Positions 43,961-56,161 are shown, numbered from the stretch's first letter. The stretch: 64,000 bases of DNA from Ochlerotatus camptorhynchus (GCF_037179485.1 NW_027040888.1:1806001-1870000); one strand, 5' to 3'. Numbers and translations: made by a program. Notes: generated by a model not told the origin, from the sequence alone.

Positions 43961-45702
43961 TGAATAAAACAATTGTTCAGCTTATAAAACAGAAGTGTTT
44001 CATTTACAACATTAATTAACAGTTCCAACAATTTAGAAGAGATATATTTCGTTATGATCACAATTTTTAAACAGTAAAATAAGCTTTCTGCTTCCATATA
44101 TTTTTCATTCAGATTGCACTTATATTTCATTTAAACGTTGCATGACAATTTATTTTGAAACTGTATGACGAGTCCGTATCTTTCTCAATGTTAATCATAC
44201 GGTTTGTTCATTTCAAGTCTTCCTAAGAATGGATGATAATCATGTTAATGGTTTACAGCGTGCAGAACGAAAATCATCCTGTTTTAGAATTAATGCTATT
44301 CAGTTCTTCTGTGCTTTGAGAGCTGAAACAGAGAATGATAATCTTTCACAAATAGAAAAATAATCCGTATGGGGCTCAAGTGAAGCAATAATCATGCATT
44401 GATGTATGGACAATTTGGTTCAGTGCAGTTGATGGAGCATGTCAGACGAATATCATCTTGCTAATTAATTAATAACGTTCAATTCAAATGCACTCTTGAG
44501 CAAAGTTGCAGAGAGTGTTGCAGCTGAACAAATTTCACATTAGTACAGAAAGCAATCTTTTCCGCAGCTCATTACAGCGAAAGGCTAGAACCATGAGAAC
44601 AAATGCCAATGAACTATGAGTTCGCATCCAAATGACCTGCATAAGAACCTAACATCGATATTCCATTCGCATTACCACAGTTGAGTAAACCAATTTTCCG
44701 CTATTATTACAATACAGTGTAGTGAAAGGTTGTATTATTAAGTAAAAGCAACATCAAACGCACCGGAAAATGTAATTCCAGTCGAGTTATTAACAAATGA
44801 GAAAATCTGTGAAGAAAATGGATCATCGCAGCTAGGCCCTTATGATTCTGAATGCTAGATATGTCTTACGATGAATGCAAAAACGCCACGCACAATTGAT
44901 CCGGATCTGATAGACAATAGATTTATCTGTCACTTTGCCACAACTAATCAGATCCGGATAAATTGTGAGCGACTCTTAAAAAACGGGCTGAAGCGAACAA
45001 ACATTTTCTTGATTCAATATGTTCATACAAATCATTCACAATCATCCACTCACTTAGCTATAAACAGTTTTTTTAGGAATTATGGAATGTTTAGATAGAA
45101 TAATAAAATGTTGTTCTTGTAAGCAGGTAACTAGTTTGGGAGTGGCAAGAATGGCCCCCGCCAGGGGCACCAGCCAAAGGGGCGTATTCAGAGAGTTTCT
45201 TCATAGGGGATGTGAGCTATGTCTCTTCCGACGCAATAAATCATAGCTAGAAAGTGCATTTCCATTTCAAGTTCGTTCAAATACCAAACGCAGCTATCGA
45301 TGCAATTTACGAGCAAACTCTTTTGACATACATTGCAACGGACAGTAAAGCATATTTTGCTGGTTCAAATTACTTACCCAAGTGGCCTTGCGCAGCAGAG
45401 CCAAACAGAAGAAACCAAAACACCAAACAACTGCATCGATGCAAGGGCAAAATACCAATTTCCAATGTTTATGAACACTCCGTCCCAGGCGTCGCTATCT
45501 ATCTCTTGTAACCGTTTAGTTGCAATGTCCTAGATTTTAATTTGTGCATGTTGTTTTAGGAAACTGTAGTGTTTTTTTAGTGTCAGTGTTGTGTTAGTAG
45601 GATTAGTTTGAAATCGATATTTTTATAACCATAATTGGGCGAGACAGGATTGAAAGGGTGGTGTGATCAACTATGGTAGGAAGAAGGAGATGGTATGGAT
45701 TA
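43961..45702. other. Unassigned AT-rich stretch
   Basis: No protein recognised. A short inverted repeat aattgatccggatctgat / atcagatccggataaatt lies at about 44897-44963. About 44230-44540 holds two diverged direct repeats of roughly 160 bp (gaacgaaaatcatcctg / gacgaatatcatcttgc), suggesting an old duplicated element. Confidence 0.3.
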
Positions 45703-46100
45703 AAGAGCCTGAATTTATAAAGAGACGACATCTTATCCATTTGACAGATCTTCTGCTCGATTGTAATGACTTCTCGATGAACATTTCAAATGGTCCTATC
45801 TGCTTTGATCGATTCTCTTCATCGACTTTCTCTTTCGTCAATAACTCAGCTGCAAAACCTTTCCCTGTTGTATTTGACGTTTTGGACGCTAGATAAGAAC
45901 CTCCTTTATCAAACTATGTGGTAGAATTAACGCGAAATCTGTTTGCATAGCAGTGGTTATGAAAAGAGAAAGTCGATTAAGAGAAGCGATCAAAGCAGAT
46001 AGGACCATTTGAAATGTTCTTCGAGACTTTTCCTATGACTTTGACAGACAATCGATTGTTCGAATTTTGACATGTCGCCTCTTTATAAATTTAGGCTCTT
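45703..46100. mobile_element. Foldback MITE with TA target duplication
   Basis: aagagcctgaatttataaag at the left pairs with ctttataaatttaggctctt at the right. Internal arms also pair (ggtcctatctgctttgatcg with cgatcaaagcagataggacc). TA flanks both ends (45701-45702, 46101-46102). At about 400 bp it fits a Tc1/mariner-type MITE. The host sequence is itself a short tandem repeat (ggagatggtatggat). Confidence 0.8.
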
Positions 46101-46102
46101 TA

Positions 46103-47444
46103 GTATGGATGGGTGGTGAATAGGAGAAGGAGATGGTATGGATGGGTGGTGATAAGCTACAAGGAGGTAAAATTGAGGAAATAAGGAACGGATGGAAAAC
46201 TGGAAAAGGAGGGCTTTTGATATCTGGGATAGGCAACCATTGCTGACAAGTAAACCGGCGTTCGTGCTTACAAGACGTGAGTCTAAATTACAAAGGTGAA
46301 CCGAACAAAGTGTCTCAAAGTGCAGTGAACGACATTTTTCTATTCCTGGTGTTCGTTCAGGTAACTGAGTTATACCAAATTCTGATTTTTGCTTGGTTTT
46401 GAACACCCATTTGTCCTTCAGGAACTTTTTTTTATGTTCCACGTACAGATCCTCACGATCGGCACGTTTCGACCAAGTCAGTCACGACTGTCTTGGTCTA
46501 AAAGTCAAGGACCTTCCACTCTCCGGCTTGATAATTGCCAGACAGGAGAGCATCCTCGGACGCGGTCCTAATTGAAAAGGAGAAAGACCCTTCTCGGCTC
46601 GACCAAGGTGGCCTTTTCACGGTCAGCCGATATTTGCCAACGAAGGGAGACGCCGTTGACCCAGAAAAGGCTACTTCGGTAGCTGCATAGGGCTCGCTAC
46701 ATTTCCTGGTTGCGAAACGCTATCGCAACGCGCAAACCCAAGCCTTCCAATCCGCCATTTTTGTGACCACAGCTCCAGTCACCAGGAGCCATCGTCCAGA
46801 CCAGTCGAAGCCACCGATTCGCCATTGTCGACGGAATGATCAAGCCATCGCGGTCAAACAACATCGGCCTCAACAAAGCACCATCCATGAGCGCTCGCCA
46901 TCGTCCAGCAAACACCACCAGTACGTACCAAAGCAGCAGAAACTCATAGAACACACCGCACAATAGTCCAATAAAACTCAAAATCCGCACCATAGTTCCA
47001 GTTAATTCCAGTTAATTTCACCATTACTATAGAAATCCCACAGTTTCTGCACACTTTGCTCCACGTAGCCCCTTCGAATTACCTAGTAACATGCCGGCCC
47101 TGTGACACAGTTCAAGGGTCTCATGCTACTGAGCTAGTTACCCGGGAGTCTTGGTTGAGCTACTAGGGTGAGGCTCATCTAGTCTCACTCTTTCTGATTC
47201 ATTAGTTAATAGTAAAGCACAGATGTAAACCTTTGTAACAGCGAGCTATAAAATCCCAAGTCGAAATACAGAACAGTCTTTTGTCAACCAGAGACTCTGA
47301 CTTTCGTCAAAGCGATTCATGACTGTTACCAGTCGAGAACACCGCTAACTGAAGAAGCCCCTTGCAAAAGCGATTGCAAGTCCTTGTGATGGAAGAACAC
47401 AGTTCATTTGCCAAAGTCTCTATGCTCGCGCACACACGTGATTT
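46103..47444. other. Unassigned, possibly LTR-retrotransposon debris
   Basis: About 47100-47340 has LTR-like traits: a tgtgacac start, a ctataaaat TATA-like box near 47246 and dense short repeats. The minus strand near 46400-46440 gives FLKDKWVFKTKQ, reminiscent of a copia RT linker. Neither is backed by a second copy or longer homology, so I leave the region unclassified. Confidence 0.3.
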
Positions 47445-47588
47445 AATAGTCGGAGTCGGAGTCGGGGTCAGGGAGTCAGAAGTCGGGGTCAGGGAGTCAG
47501 AGAGTCAGGGAGTCAGAATTGTGGAGTCGGAGTCGGGGAGTCGGAGTTGGGGAGTCGGAGTCGGGGAGTCAGATTCGGGGAGTCTTGC
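47445..47588 (+). repeat. GGAGTCGGAGTCGGG minisatellite
   Basis: About 145 bp of variants of ggagtcgg / ggagtcag. It directly abuts, and probably truncated, copy F of the 285-bp element. Confidence 0.9.
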
Positions 47589-47591
47589 ATG

Positions 47592-47828
47592 AGTATTGGC
47601 CCCAAGCAAATCGATTAACGTACCCCATTCTAGTCGAAATTCTAGTACTACACAATGTTTGTTTTGATTCGCTATGAAAGTTTGACAGATAAAATTAGGG
47701 GTTAGTGGATTTTCCTATGTTTCGAGGGGTGAATCGATTAGCTTGGGACCAAAGATAGTACCAGAGCTGAGTCAAAAAGTTGAGCACGTTTCTTCTGGAC
47801 CTACTAGTCTTAGAGTTACCTCTATGGT
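47592..47828 (+). mobile_element. 285-bp MITE-like element, copy F, left-truncated
   Basis: Starts within the family at attggccccaagcaaatcga and runs to acctctatggt. It is head to head with copy G, separated by exactly three bases (att). Confidence 0.85.
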
Positions 47829-47831
47829 ATT

Positions 47832-48247
47832 ACCATAGAGGTAACTCTAAGACCAGAAGGTCCCGAAGAAACGAGCTCAACTTGTTGGTTCAGCTCTGGT
47901 ACTCTTTTCGGTCCCAAGCTAATCGATGCACCCCTCGAAACATAGGAAAATCCAAGGGGGGCGACCCCGGCGTAGTGGTTAGCATCCATACCCCTCACGC
48001 CAAAGTCACGAGTTCAAATCTCACCCCTGCACAAGTCACGAATGACCCAAGAGCGTTAAAGTGACTATAATTTAAAAAAAAAAATAGGAAAATCCACGTA
48101 CCCGTCATTATATCTGCGAATCAAAACAAACATAGTGCAGTACTAGAATGTCAACTGGAATGGGGTACGTTAATCAATTTGCTTGGGACCAATAGGCTAG
48201 TCAAGTAGTGAGCCAATTAAAAATCGCTAGTTTCGATCGATTAGTAT
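47832..48247 (-). mobile_element. 285-bp MITE-like element, copy G, with SINE inside
   Basis: Reverse orientation from accatagaggtaactctaag to about gctagtttcgatcgattagt. Interrupted by a SINE at 47955-48083. A deletion near 48115 removes the tttcatagc part. Confidence 0.85.
47955..48083 (+). mobile_element. Short tRNA-derived SINE with 13-bp target duplication
   Basis: The head has box A (gcgtagtggttagcatcc) and box B (cgagttcaaatctcacc), followed by a ~50-bp body and an A-run. ataggaaaatcca occurs at 47942-47954 and again at 48084-48096. The perfect duplication shows LINE-mediated insertion and a recent date. It differs from both other SINE families here. Confidence 0.9.
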
Positions 48248-49672
48248 TACTTTCCACCATTAATCGATTAACCAATTTTCATCAATATATCAACCGGTGA
48301 ACACTCGTGTTTATTAAAGTTACCGTGTGGACGTAATTTGTGATGAGCCCCGGTCCCTTTCAAATTGTATAATTATTTATGTACGGTTCATATATTTGAA
48401 ATGACGTTGCACATTCATCTAGTGATGGCCGATTTTCATTCGAATTATCGATTAATCGATTAACGAACCGAAAAGTAAAATATTTGTAATCGGTTATATC
48501 ATGCCGATATAAGCATTAACTTCTCCAGAGGATCATCACCGATCGTTTCAAACATGTGCTGCACTCTCATTGGTGGAAAAATGGCAGCACAGCGAACAAA
48601 AAAAAATCGATTAGTTGTTAATCGAGTAATTAAAAAATGGGACACCTCTGATTTTGGTGTGTTTGTTTTGATAAAAAAAAACCACAAAATTACCTTGAAT
48701 ACGGGGGGTATTAATTTGATGAAAGGGACCGCCAAAGAGGACACTAAAATAGAAAGTTTTTCTTCCGACAGTTTCATCTTAGTATTTATCTTTGGTTTCA
48801 TCTTAGTATTTATCTTTGAATATATCTTCAAACATTGTTTGTTGCGTTGAGATAATTTCTACGTTTTGTTCATTTTAGTAAAAGCGACATTCTGTGAAAA
48901 TAATAAAAACTGCACCATTATTACCACTGGCAGTGGCCCCTCACCATCCCTCTCCAACGGGGGAGTTTGTAAAGAGAGATGATCAAACCGATTTGTACCT
49001 TCCTAAAGTTGTCCTGCCGTACTCTAACGGAACTATCAACTCTATACTTTCATCTCCTCATCTATCTTATAAAAATTACCACTTTAGTCTGTTATTTGAA
49101 ATTAGCATCTTCAACTATGTAAATCGTTGACTTCACGCAGAAGTTATACAAAACATATAGTCAAAGAACAATATATGCTTTTTGGCCTCATTTAAAACCT
49201 AATGGTTTTATGGTTGCTTTTAAAATGATAGAACACGTTTATAGAGTATTTTATCATGATATAAATAAACAATTGCTAAAGAAGTTTATGATTGAATCAC
49301 AGAGCAGCTTTACGGAGGATCTGAGAGCTGCCTTAAATTATTTTTTAAACAAGACAGTTTTGGTTTTCTCACCAGACTATAAGAGGTTTTTAAAACAGCA
49401 AAAAACAGAATTACTAAGCACGAATGTTTTAGACTTTGAAATGCTGTATTTAAACTAAATGGATAAGTCAGAGTAGATGCCAAATGGTTGCTGAATTGTT
49501 ACTTGGTATCTGACATTGCATCGCTACAGTACATTGCAGTACCAAATATCGCACGTATTAGAGCATCTTCACCGTTGCAACTATATGTGCTCATTTGTTC
49601 CTACAATTTCACGTATTCGTCTTTATTTCGAGAACAAATCAGTGGTATTTCAGACTAAGAATTTGATAAGAT
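48248..49672. other. Unassigned stretch
   Basis: About 48420-48620 contains repeated aatcgattaa motifs in both orientations and may be an old foldback. Open frames at 48554-48850, 48894-49130, 49210-49458 and 49516-49857 encode AT-biased peptides with no recognised family. Confidence 0.3.
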
Positions 49673-50176
49673 ATAGGGGAAATGACGGCTTCGGCATGCC
49701 AGACTATTTTCGGCAACCCAAATTGAAACACTATTTTCACTGGATTTTCTTACGAAAACACTTCGCTGAATGCATGCAAACGATTCTTTATGCTTTCAGC
49801 TTCAATTTGACTATATTTTTACCACTGAGAAAAAGCAATCTAGCAAGGTTTTCTTGAAATGCAACACACGCACTACAAAATGTAGCTGATTTCGAGTTGC
49901 CGATAATAGAACAGCAGATTTACATGCAGTTCAAATGTAACGGTTGCCGAAGAAAAACTGGTTGCCGACAATACTCGCTCTCACTAGAGAAGATTGGAGC
50001 TTTGTAAAAGCGTTTCAAAACAGTTTTTGACAATTCTTTCGACTAAAATTGTTAGAGCAGCTGGCAGCAAAAGATTGTAAACAAACCAATACTGCATATG
50101 TGTGCGTTCCTTAAAGAAAAAGGCTATAGAAAGAAGGTCGCTGCTTAGGTTGCCGAGAATACGTAAATTCCCCTAT
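49673..50176. mobile_element. Candidate MITE with TAGGGGAA ends
   Basis: The left end ataggggaaatgacggcttc-ggc and the right end ccgagaatacgtaaattccc-ctat are imperfect inverted repeats with similar termini to the better MITE at 51745-51957. The interior repeats ttgccga several times. The target duplication is unclear. Confidence 0.45.
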
Positions 50177-50270
50177 CTGATTATAAATGATTTATTTTTA
50201 CCGTATTCGGCCAGGTACGTTTACTAATCGTATTCTATGGCTTTACCTTCCACAAAATATACTATAATAG

Positions 50271-51171
50271 GGTAGGGAACTACTTCGGCCTAATCGCCCA
50301 TTTTGGGCCTATCGAGCAGAAAACTTCAAGTAAATCCTTGATTTCAGAGTTAACAAGTCAATTGTGCGTTTGGTACAATACTTTAGTTAATAAGCTACCG
50401 AACGAAGTCAATGAGAACGCGTGATATGAAGGTTTGCACCCATTCAAGGTTGCAAAGACTCATTTCAGCTAAAACAATGTTTTTCTAAATTATGAAATAA
50501 TTAGATGCCATGATTAAATTTTGAATTGGTAGGATACAAGAAGAGGTTGCAAAGAATGTGTTTGACATATTAAACCTGTTTAATACACTTCATGAGAGTC
50601 ACAGTCAGCGATTTTTCACAAACTCACTCACTCACTCACTCACTCACTCAGCGATCAGCAAATCGCTGATTGTGACTCATAGAAAGCAAAATTTACAGGT
50701 TTTATGTTTCCAACGCATACTTTGTAACCTCTTCTTGTAAGTTACAAGTAAAACATGCCATAATACCATCTTTTGGTTTTATTATTCAGAAAAACATTAT
50801 TTTAGCTGAAATGAGTCTATGCAACCTTGCACCCATTATTCCCAAAAACAAAGCGCTCCGACCCAATCAATTTTTATCTTCATCCGATAGGCCGAAGTTA
50901 ATTTATTGGCGTTTCAATGGCGTTCCAATGCGTTAGGCCGAGTTTAGAATCCGTAGGCCGCGTTTGGCGTCAAGAAGCAGTGTTAGACTTTTGACAATAT
51001 CTCAACGATTGGTTTCTCTATATCAAATCTTACAGTACATACGGAAAGGTAAATAAATTTGGAATCCATCAGTAATAATAACATTCCGTTTGATGCTAAA
51101 CTGCGCTAGCTTAAGTAAGACTAAGTGTGGGTTGTGCTTAATAGGCCGGAAATGGGGTAGTTAACCCTACA
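50271..51171. mobile_element. MITE-like element with TAGGGT ends, carrying a hAT-like MITE
   Basis: The left end tagggtagggaactacttcg-gcctaat and right end aataggccggaaatggggta-gttaaccctac form an imperfect TIR. Without the nested 385-bp MITE it would be about 510 bp. Its relative is at 31860-32340. Confidence 0.75.
50445..50829. mobile_element. hAT-like MITE with 8-bp target duplication
   Basis: The termini caaggttgca / tgcaaccttg are perfect, and arms extend through agactcatttcagctaaaac and its complement. cacccatt is duplicated at 50437-50444 and 50830-50837. An 8-bp duplication with short TIRs is typical of hAT. The centre holds a second stem (gagtcacagtcagcgatttt / aaatcgctgattgtgactc) around a (CACT)n run at 50622-50650. 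A fragment of the family lies at about 56054-56160. Confidence 0.9.
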
Positions 51172-51559
51172 TTAGTTACCTTTTTTGACTCAACGGCGCG
51201 CTTGTGCCGTGTCTTTGAAAAAAAATGAGAGAGTAAACTATATTGTATATTATGTTCTGATTCATATTTCGGACATTTAAGGCAAGTGCTTCAAACAACG
51301 ATCTTAAAATTAATAATAACACATTATTTAGTTGATTTTCTTCCATACATTGCTACATTGAGCCAGCTATAAGGATATGTTAATGAAAAAATCAGATCCT
51401 CTCGAGAATCAGTGTTATTTAACTAGGGCTGCCTAGATTTAAATTTCGGACACTTTGGGAATACACGGGTTTTATCTATAAAAAAAAGGTTTTAAATCCG
51501 AGGGGCAGCTGCAGGAACAATCGTGATGTGTTTTTTTTTTAAGTTTATATCATTATATA
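51172..51559. other. No recognised feature
   Basis: AT-rich; a short run of T near 51530. Confidence 0.3.
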
Positions 51560-51970
51560 ACACTAGCTGAGTGTGCCCGACCTTGCTCGGGATTCAATAT
51601 TAGCTTGAGTTTATGCGCCGATTTAAAAAAGCATGCTATATTTGTCTGTTTCATTTGTATGGGAGCCCCCCTGCATACAAATATTCACGCCGATCGGTTA
51701 AGTAGTTTCCGAGTCTATAAGGGTCAGTCAGAAATTCATTTTCATATAGGGGAAATGGCTCAGATGTTGGCCTATGGATCTAATATTGGGCCCATCGCTA
51801 AAAATCTGCTATTTATTAATTTTATCTAGATGAACACCTCATTGGGACGGTACTAATGGATATTTTGGTCACTATTGAAAATTTAGTTGATTGATGAATA
51901 TATGTATGGACCCAAATTAGAAGCATTTAGGCCGACATTACATCCATTTCCCCTATATAGATTAAATTAC
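51560..51970 (+). mobile_element. RTE-like LINE 3' tail with nested MITE
   Basis: gtgcccgaccttgctcggga, then cgatcggttaagtagtttcc and gggtcagtcagaaattcatt, is the conserved 3' end pattern I associate with insect RTE-like LINEs, ending in a tata-rich tail. No coding part remains. A MITE sits in the tail at 51745-51957. Confidence 0.65.
51745..51957. mobile_element. MITE with TATAGGGGAAATGG ends
   Basis: tataggggaaatgg ... ccatttcccctata, with inner pairing gatgttggcctatgg / aggccgacattac and taatattgggccca / tggacccaaatta. The surrounding tail reads catata on the left and tatagatt on the right, consistent with insertion at TATA. Confidence 0.8.
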
Positions 51971-52575
51971 AGGTTTTTCAAGATTTTGTTTTTCCTCTGT
52001 TCGGCACATAAAACCACTGCGACCAGTAATTTGATCTATTGTAGTATATTCCGGTTCCTTAGTTTAGTGCATGTCGTATTACTCCATCACTATTGAGAAA
52101 TGATGAAGTATTCGGTTTCGATACATTTCTCATTCTTGCCTTCATAGCTAGGAATTGATTTTAATTAAAAGGTCCCGCGAAAGTGAGAGCACCCTCCAAA
52201 GGCGCTAACCTTTGTTAGTCAAAATTGGATTCCTTAGCAACAAAATTAAGCAAAGGCAACGATAATGACCATGCATCAGAACCCTAATCTTAACCACTTC
52301 AAACTAGGGAACAACAAATCAAAGACTAGGAATCACATAGATGAAGACTAACTAATACATTTTTTCTTGTTTCAAGATCATCCTCGGTGGACAAAGCCGA
52401 GTCTTGTCACTATAAAAAAAAGTAACAAAGACTAAGATGTGTTCCTTTGATCACTGAAAAAAAAAATCCTGATCCCCTAGTTTGAAGTAGTCATTACTAG
52501 GAATCGATGGTAGATCTTACATCCCGTAACAAATCACGAAATGGTGTGCTACCCATGTTAAGGGGCTTTTCATGA
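51971..52575. other. No recognised feature
   Basis: Contains short local inverted repeats (for example around gtttcaagatcatcct at 52370-52390) but no clear element or gene. Confidence 0.3.
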
Positions 52576-52873
52576 TACAGTGAACGCCCGTTAATTTGAA
52601 CGACACTTCACGCATATTAACGGGGTTCATTTTTAATTTGAACTTCTAGTAACCCTACGACCATCAGAAAAGCGAGTTTGGTTATTTGCTGTTTTGTTTT
52701 GATTCTGCGTTCCGTTTCGCATTGTTCCATTTCGCTTTTCTCCGATCCATGTGCCAAATGACGTTTTGAGCAATTTTGAGTTAGCACGGCATGCAGATTA
52801 GAGGGGTTCAAACCGAGGTTCAAACTAAAAAGTGTACAGATTAAAAACGGTCAGATTAACGGGGTCCACGGTA
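52576..52873. mobile_element. MITE with CCCGTTAAT-type ends
   Basis: tacagtgaacgcccgttaat-ttgaacg on the left pairs imperfectly with cagattaacggggtccacgg-ta on the right. TA at both ends fits a Tc1/mariner-like target site. The inside repeats ttcaaac/gtttgaa. Confidence 0.75.
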
Positions 52874-53259
52874 TAATTATACACTGTCCGAAATATTACG
52901 GTGTCCGAAATATGAATCCATACGGTATATTTGGTTAAATTCTTGTAAGCTGACCAGGAATGTAGTTTCACGTCAGTTTTTCTGTATTTAATATAGATTT
53001 AAAAAAGTTAAACACACCTTATTTCCTACACAGTGTGCAAGCCCGGACATGTCCAACTACGCCACAAAAACAGTATCCCTCGTTGCTTTTCCAACGCTGA
53101 CATCGACCAGCGCTCACGTCAAACGACGTGCACTCCACTGACAGAGAGCACAATTTCAATCATCATTCGATGCCATCACTTTTACAATGCAGTGTTCAGT
53201 CGCCATCTGCAAATGATATTTATTATTACTCGAGCCGTCCGCCTCGCATCGTCGTCGTT
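52874..53259. other. Upstream part of a possible promoter region
   Basis: No TE signature is seen. Composition shifts from AT-rich to more balanced near 53030, with frequent CG dinucleotides up to 53260. Open frames here are not recognisable. Confidence 0.3.
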
Positions 53260-53355
53260 GTCGTCGTTTATAAGTGGTTGCTGGTCTCGCAAGTGAGTGA
53301 GTGGTGTTGATTGCAAGTGTGAGCTGAAAAAACAACAAAGCAGGCCAGAAAGTAA
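53260..53355 (+). promoter_or_regulatory. Possible core promoter and non-coding first exon
   Basis: tttataagtgg (about 53267) could be a TATA box. About 30 bp downstream is a plausible start area, and the gtgagtgagtggtgttgatt stretch leads to agaaa|gtaagt at about 53351, a good splice donor. The region is not repetitive within this window. There is no protein evidence; this is pattern-based inference only. Confidence 0.25.
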
Positions 53356-54721
53356 GTTCCCGATTTTTCTTATGTCGAAAACAAGTTAAAAAGTTGCCCT
53401 TTCCCAGTTCGGTCCATTTCGAAATTGTTGTGATCTAAATTTTGTGTGATTTTTAATTAGATTTTGACCCCAGAGAAGTGGTGGAAAAAAGATCCCGTGG
53501 TATATTTTTTTTTTACCTTGGAAGTCTTCTGCTCGAGAGACACAGGTAGGCAGAAATGGCCTCTTGGAGGCCATTCAACTAAGACGAACGCGTATAACAT
53601 ATCATTGACTGTGTGCAGGCAGTGCTCGCGAGTTCGTCCATCATTGAGATTTCGTAAATGCGTTGTGGGAGCTATGCCACATGGAAATTGATTTTATTGG
53701 TTGAAAACTGTCGTATTTAGCGTGACATAGTCGGTAATATGGCCATTTTGCTTGGCTAATTACTGTGGCTAACGGTAAACGAGCCCCGTGACATCACGGC
53801 GAAACGCGGAAATATATGCTCTGCGGGGTGGATTTCACTGATTTGCATTTCTAGTCCAGAAGAAGGACGCATAGGTATATGTAGGTAGGTTCGAGCGAAC
53901 GTATAAAAGTGTTACACATATTGAAGAATGAATGACCGATGACCGATGTGAGCGTCGTCGTCAGGTCCTTCGCCATTCGATGATGGTATAGAATAAATTG
54001 TGTGTTGTTTTGTGTTGTGTATCTATCGAGGTGTGTACCTGATTTTGTATGTTTATTTTTATTATTTCTGTATTACTCACATGCCCAGTCGCATGTAGGC
54101 AGCCGTATGTTCGTAGTTTTGGTTTTATTTAGCTTCTGTTTTTCTGATATTTCGGTTTTGCCCCGACCTTGTTGATGAGCTTGCGATTTTTTTCGCATTC
54201 ATCAGAACTTCGTATTATCTCCTCCGCCATACACTTCATATTTTTTCGTGCGTATTAAATGGTTGAGAAACTAAATTCGGAAAATATTTGGATGGTGGAG
54301 AATCCGAAAACTAATATTTCTTTATTCAATTCAGACGAAGAATTCGGCCCTTCTAGCACTTTTTGCAATGTTTATGGTCTCTAGATTCTTAATAAAAGGT
54401 ACACAAAGGTACATATGTTTTTCTTCATTTATTTTATTATTACTGATTCACCTGTTATATACATAACAATTCACAAATTTTGCATATTTTTTCAGAATTA
54501 AAGAATTCGATTGAAATATTTAGGTGTTTAAGGTTCACTGAAGAGCTCTGCGAACGTCTCCAAAGTTTCCAGGAATTATTAGATTGCTATGTGAACGCTT
54601 AACATATGTATTTTGTTGTTCTTGAGCAAGTTTGTGACTCTACGTCTACATCTGCTCCTTCTTTGGCGATAATTACGTCCCTACTGTGACTTTACGCCGG
54701 TCCTCAAAACTTCAAGTTTTT
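53356..54721. other. Unassigned stretch
   Basis: If the preceding promoter call is right, this would be first-intron sequence. No repeats of note except tgtgttgttttgtgttgtgt near 54000-54020. Confidence 0.3.
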
Positions 54722-54885
54722 TTGAGCACTTCCACAGTTGTTAATTGAGAGCTTTCTAAGCCGGTACCATTTTTGCTTTAGTATAATTGTATGGCTAGTA
54801 CAAACATACTATATCCCCAGGGAAGTCGAGAAATTGCTTTGCAGCTGCGCCATTACCGACTGAGCTAAGGTAGGCCTACCCAACT
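54722..54885 (-). mobile_element. Feilai-like SINE, reverse, truncated
   Basis: The minus strand has a tRNA-like box A (cttagctcagtcggtaatgg), then the shared body with cgacttccctgggg-type sequence and ctcaattaacaactgtggaa at the end. Box B is poorly preserved and the GAA tail is missing. Confidence 0.75.
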
Positions 54886-55967
54886 AGCAGACTAGCTTAT
54901 ACAGCCGAAAATTGCCTTATGCATCAAATTTATTCATGTATGTGCTGAGCTCCAGCTTAAACTGTTTGTTGGGTGCTCTACATATTTAAGCTGTTATTCT
55001 TATGGTGGTAAGCTCACACTGGTCATATCGACGGCTTAAATCCCGGTAAAGAAAGCCCGGCTGCTTTGATGTCGACATCAGATTTAATCTACACGAATCT
55101 AAGCAACTTTTTGCAGATCATCCAAACAGGAGCGGGACTAAAAGTTAATCCGAGTTGAAGCTTACAGTCATTAGAGCAGAACCAGAAGCAATAGGATATT
55201 GTCTACATTTTCTTGGGATAGCTTCAGAAATTATCAAAAAGTCTTCATAAATTCAGCGACTATCTGTGCAAATTCTTCAAATTTGCTCCAAAACACCTTA
55301 CTAGCAATTTCGAAATGACGTAAGAAGTTTTAGATTTTCTTCAAGTCCTTTCTATTATTTTTTTTTACAAAATGTAGGTTAATTATCCAGGACGTTTTCA
55401 AACAAGTTCTGAATTGTGTACTCGAGCTAATATTTTATTTAAACTGTCAAATAACCTTTAAAAATACACTCAACTCTACACAACACATTATCGGTAGCAT
55501 TTTAAGAAAATTGTCGAATTATTCCGCGTACGATAAGTGTTGATTTTTATTCTTTTTTTATTATTATTATTATTCCGCGTAAGATGTGTTTTCACACATT
55601 TGAACCAAAATGATGTGGAAGTTCCAAATTTGTACTTGACTTTTGCAAATGCAGGCTATTCGAATGAGGCCAATGTAAAATAAGACACGTATTAAAAATC
55701 TCAAGCATTGATCCGCAGGAAAGGTCAGTTCAGGTTCCGCTCATTTTACCTGGCTTCTGGAACAACCCGTGTATCTTTCTACAGTGGTTTTAGGCATTCA
55801 ATATAATTCAGTATTTGAAAGCATTTGTGGTTTGATCGGTTCTCTATTGATCTTCTACTAGTCAAATAAGAACCTCTTCTCAAGGAACACCGTCAACTTG
55901 TTTTGAATCCGACAAGTTTGTTCTGAACACGGGCTCAATACAACTGACAGCTTTTTGAAATAGCTTA
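54886..55967. other. No recognised feature
   Basis: A short (tta)n run at about 55558-55574. Otherwise nothing I can support. Confidence 0.3.
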
Positions 55968-56160
55968 AAGGGTGTCCAGAGTTAAATTGCATCACTTAGA
56001 AGTATTCGCCAAAAATAAATCTGTCAACCAGGCTTGCTTTCACTCACTTGCAATAAAACAATGATTTTCGGAATTTTGGAATGATTAGATGTTATAATGA
56101 TATTTTGTACTTGTTAGATACAAGAAGAGGTTGGGAGGCAAGTGTTTGACACACAAAACC
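55968..56160. repeat. Fragments of two MITE families
   Basis: 55968-56010 (aaagggtgtccagagttaaa-ttgcatcac) matches in reverse the end of 61262-61365. About 56054-56160 (aaaacaatgattttcgg ... gatacaagaagaggtt) matches the left half of the hAT-like MITE at 50445-50829. Confidence 0.6.
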
Positions 56161-56161
56161 A

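Noticed and set aside
46380..46442. copia RT fragment (KWVFKTK on the minus strand)
   Set aside because: Seven suggestive residues only, with no continuing homology on either side.
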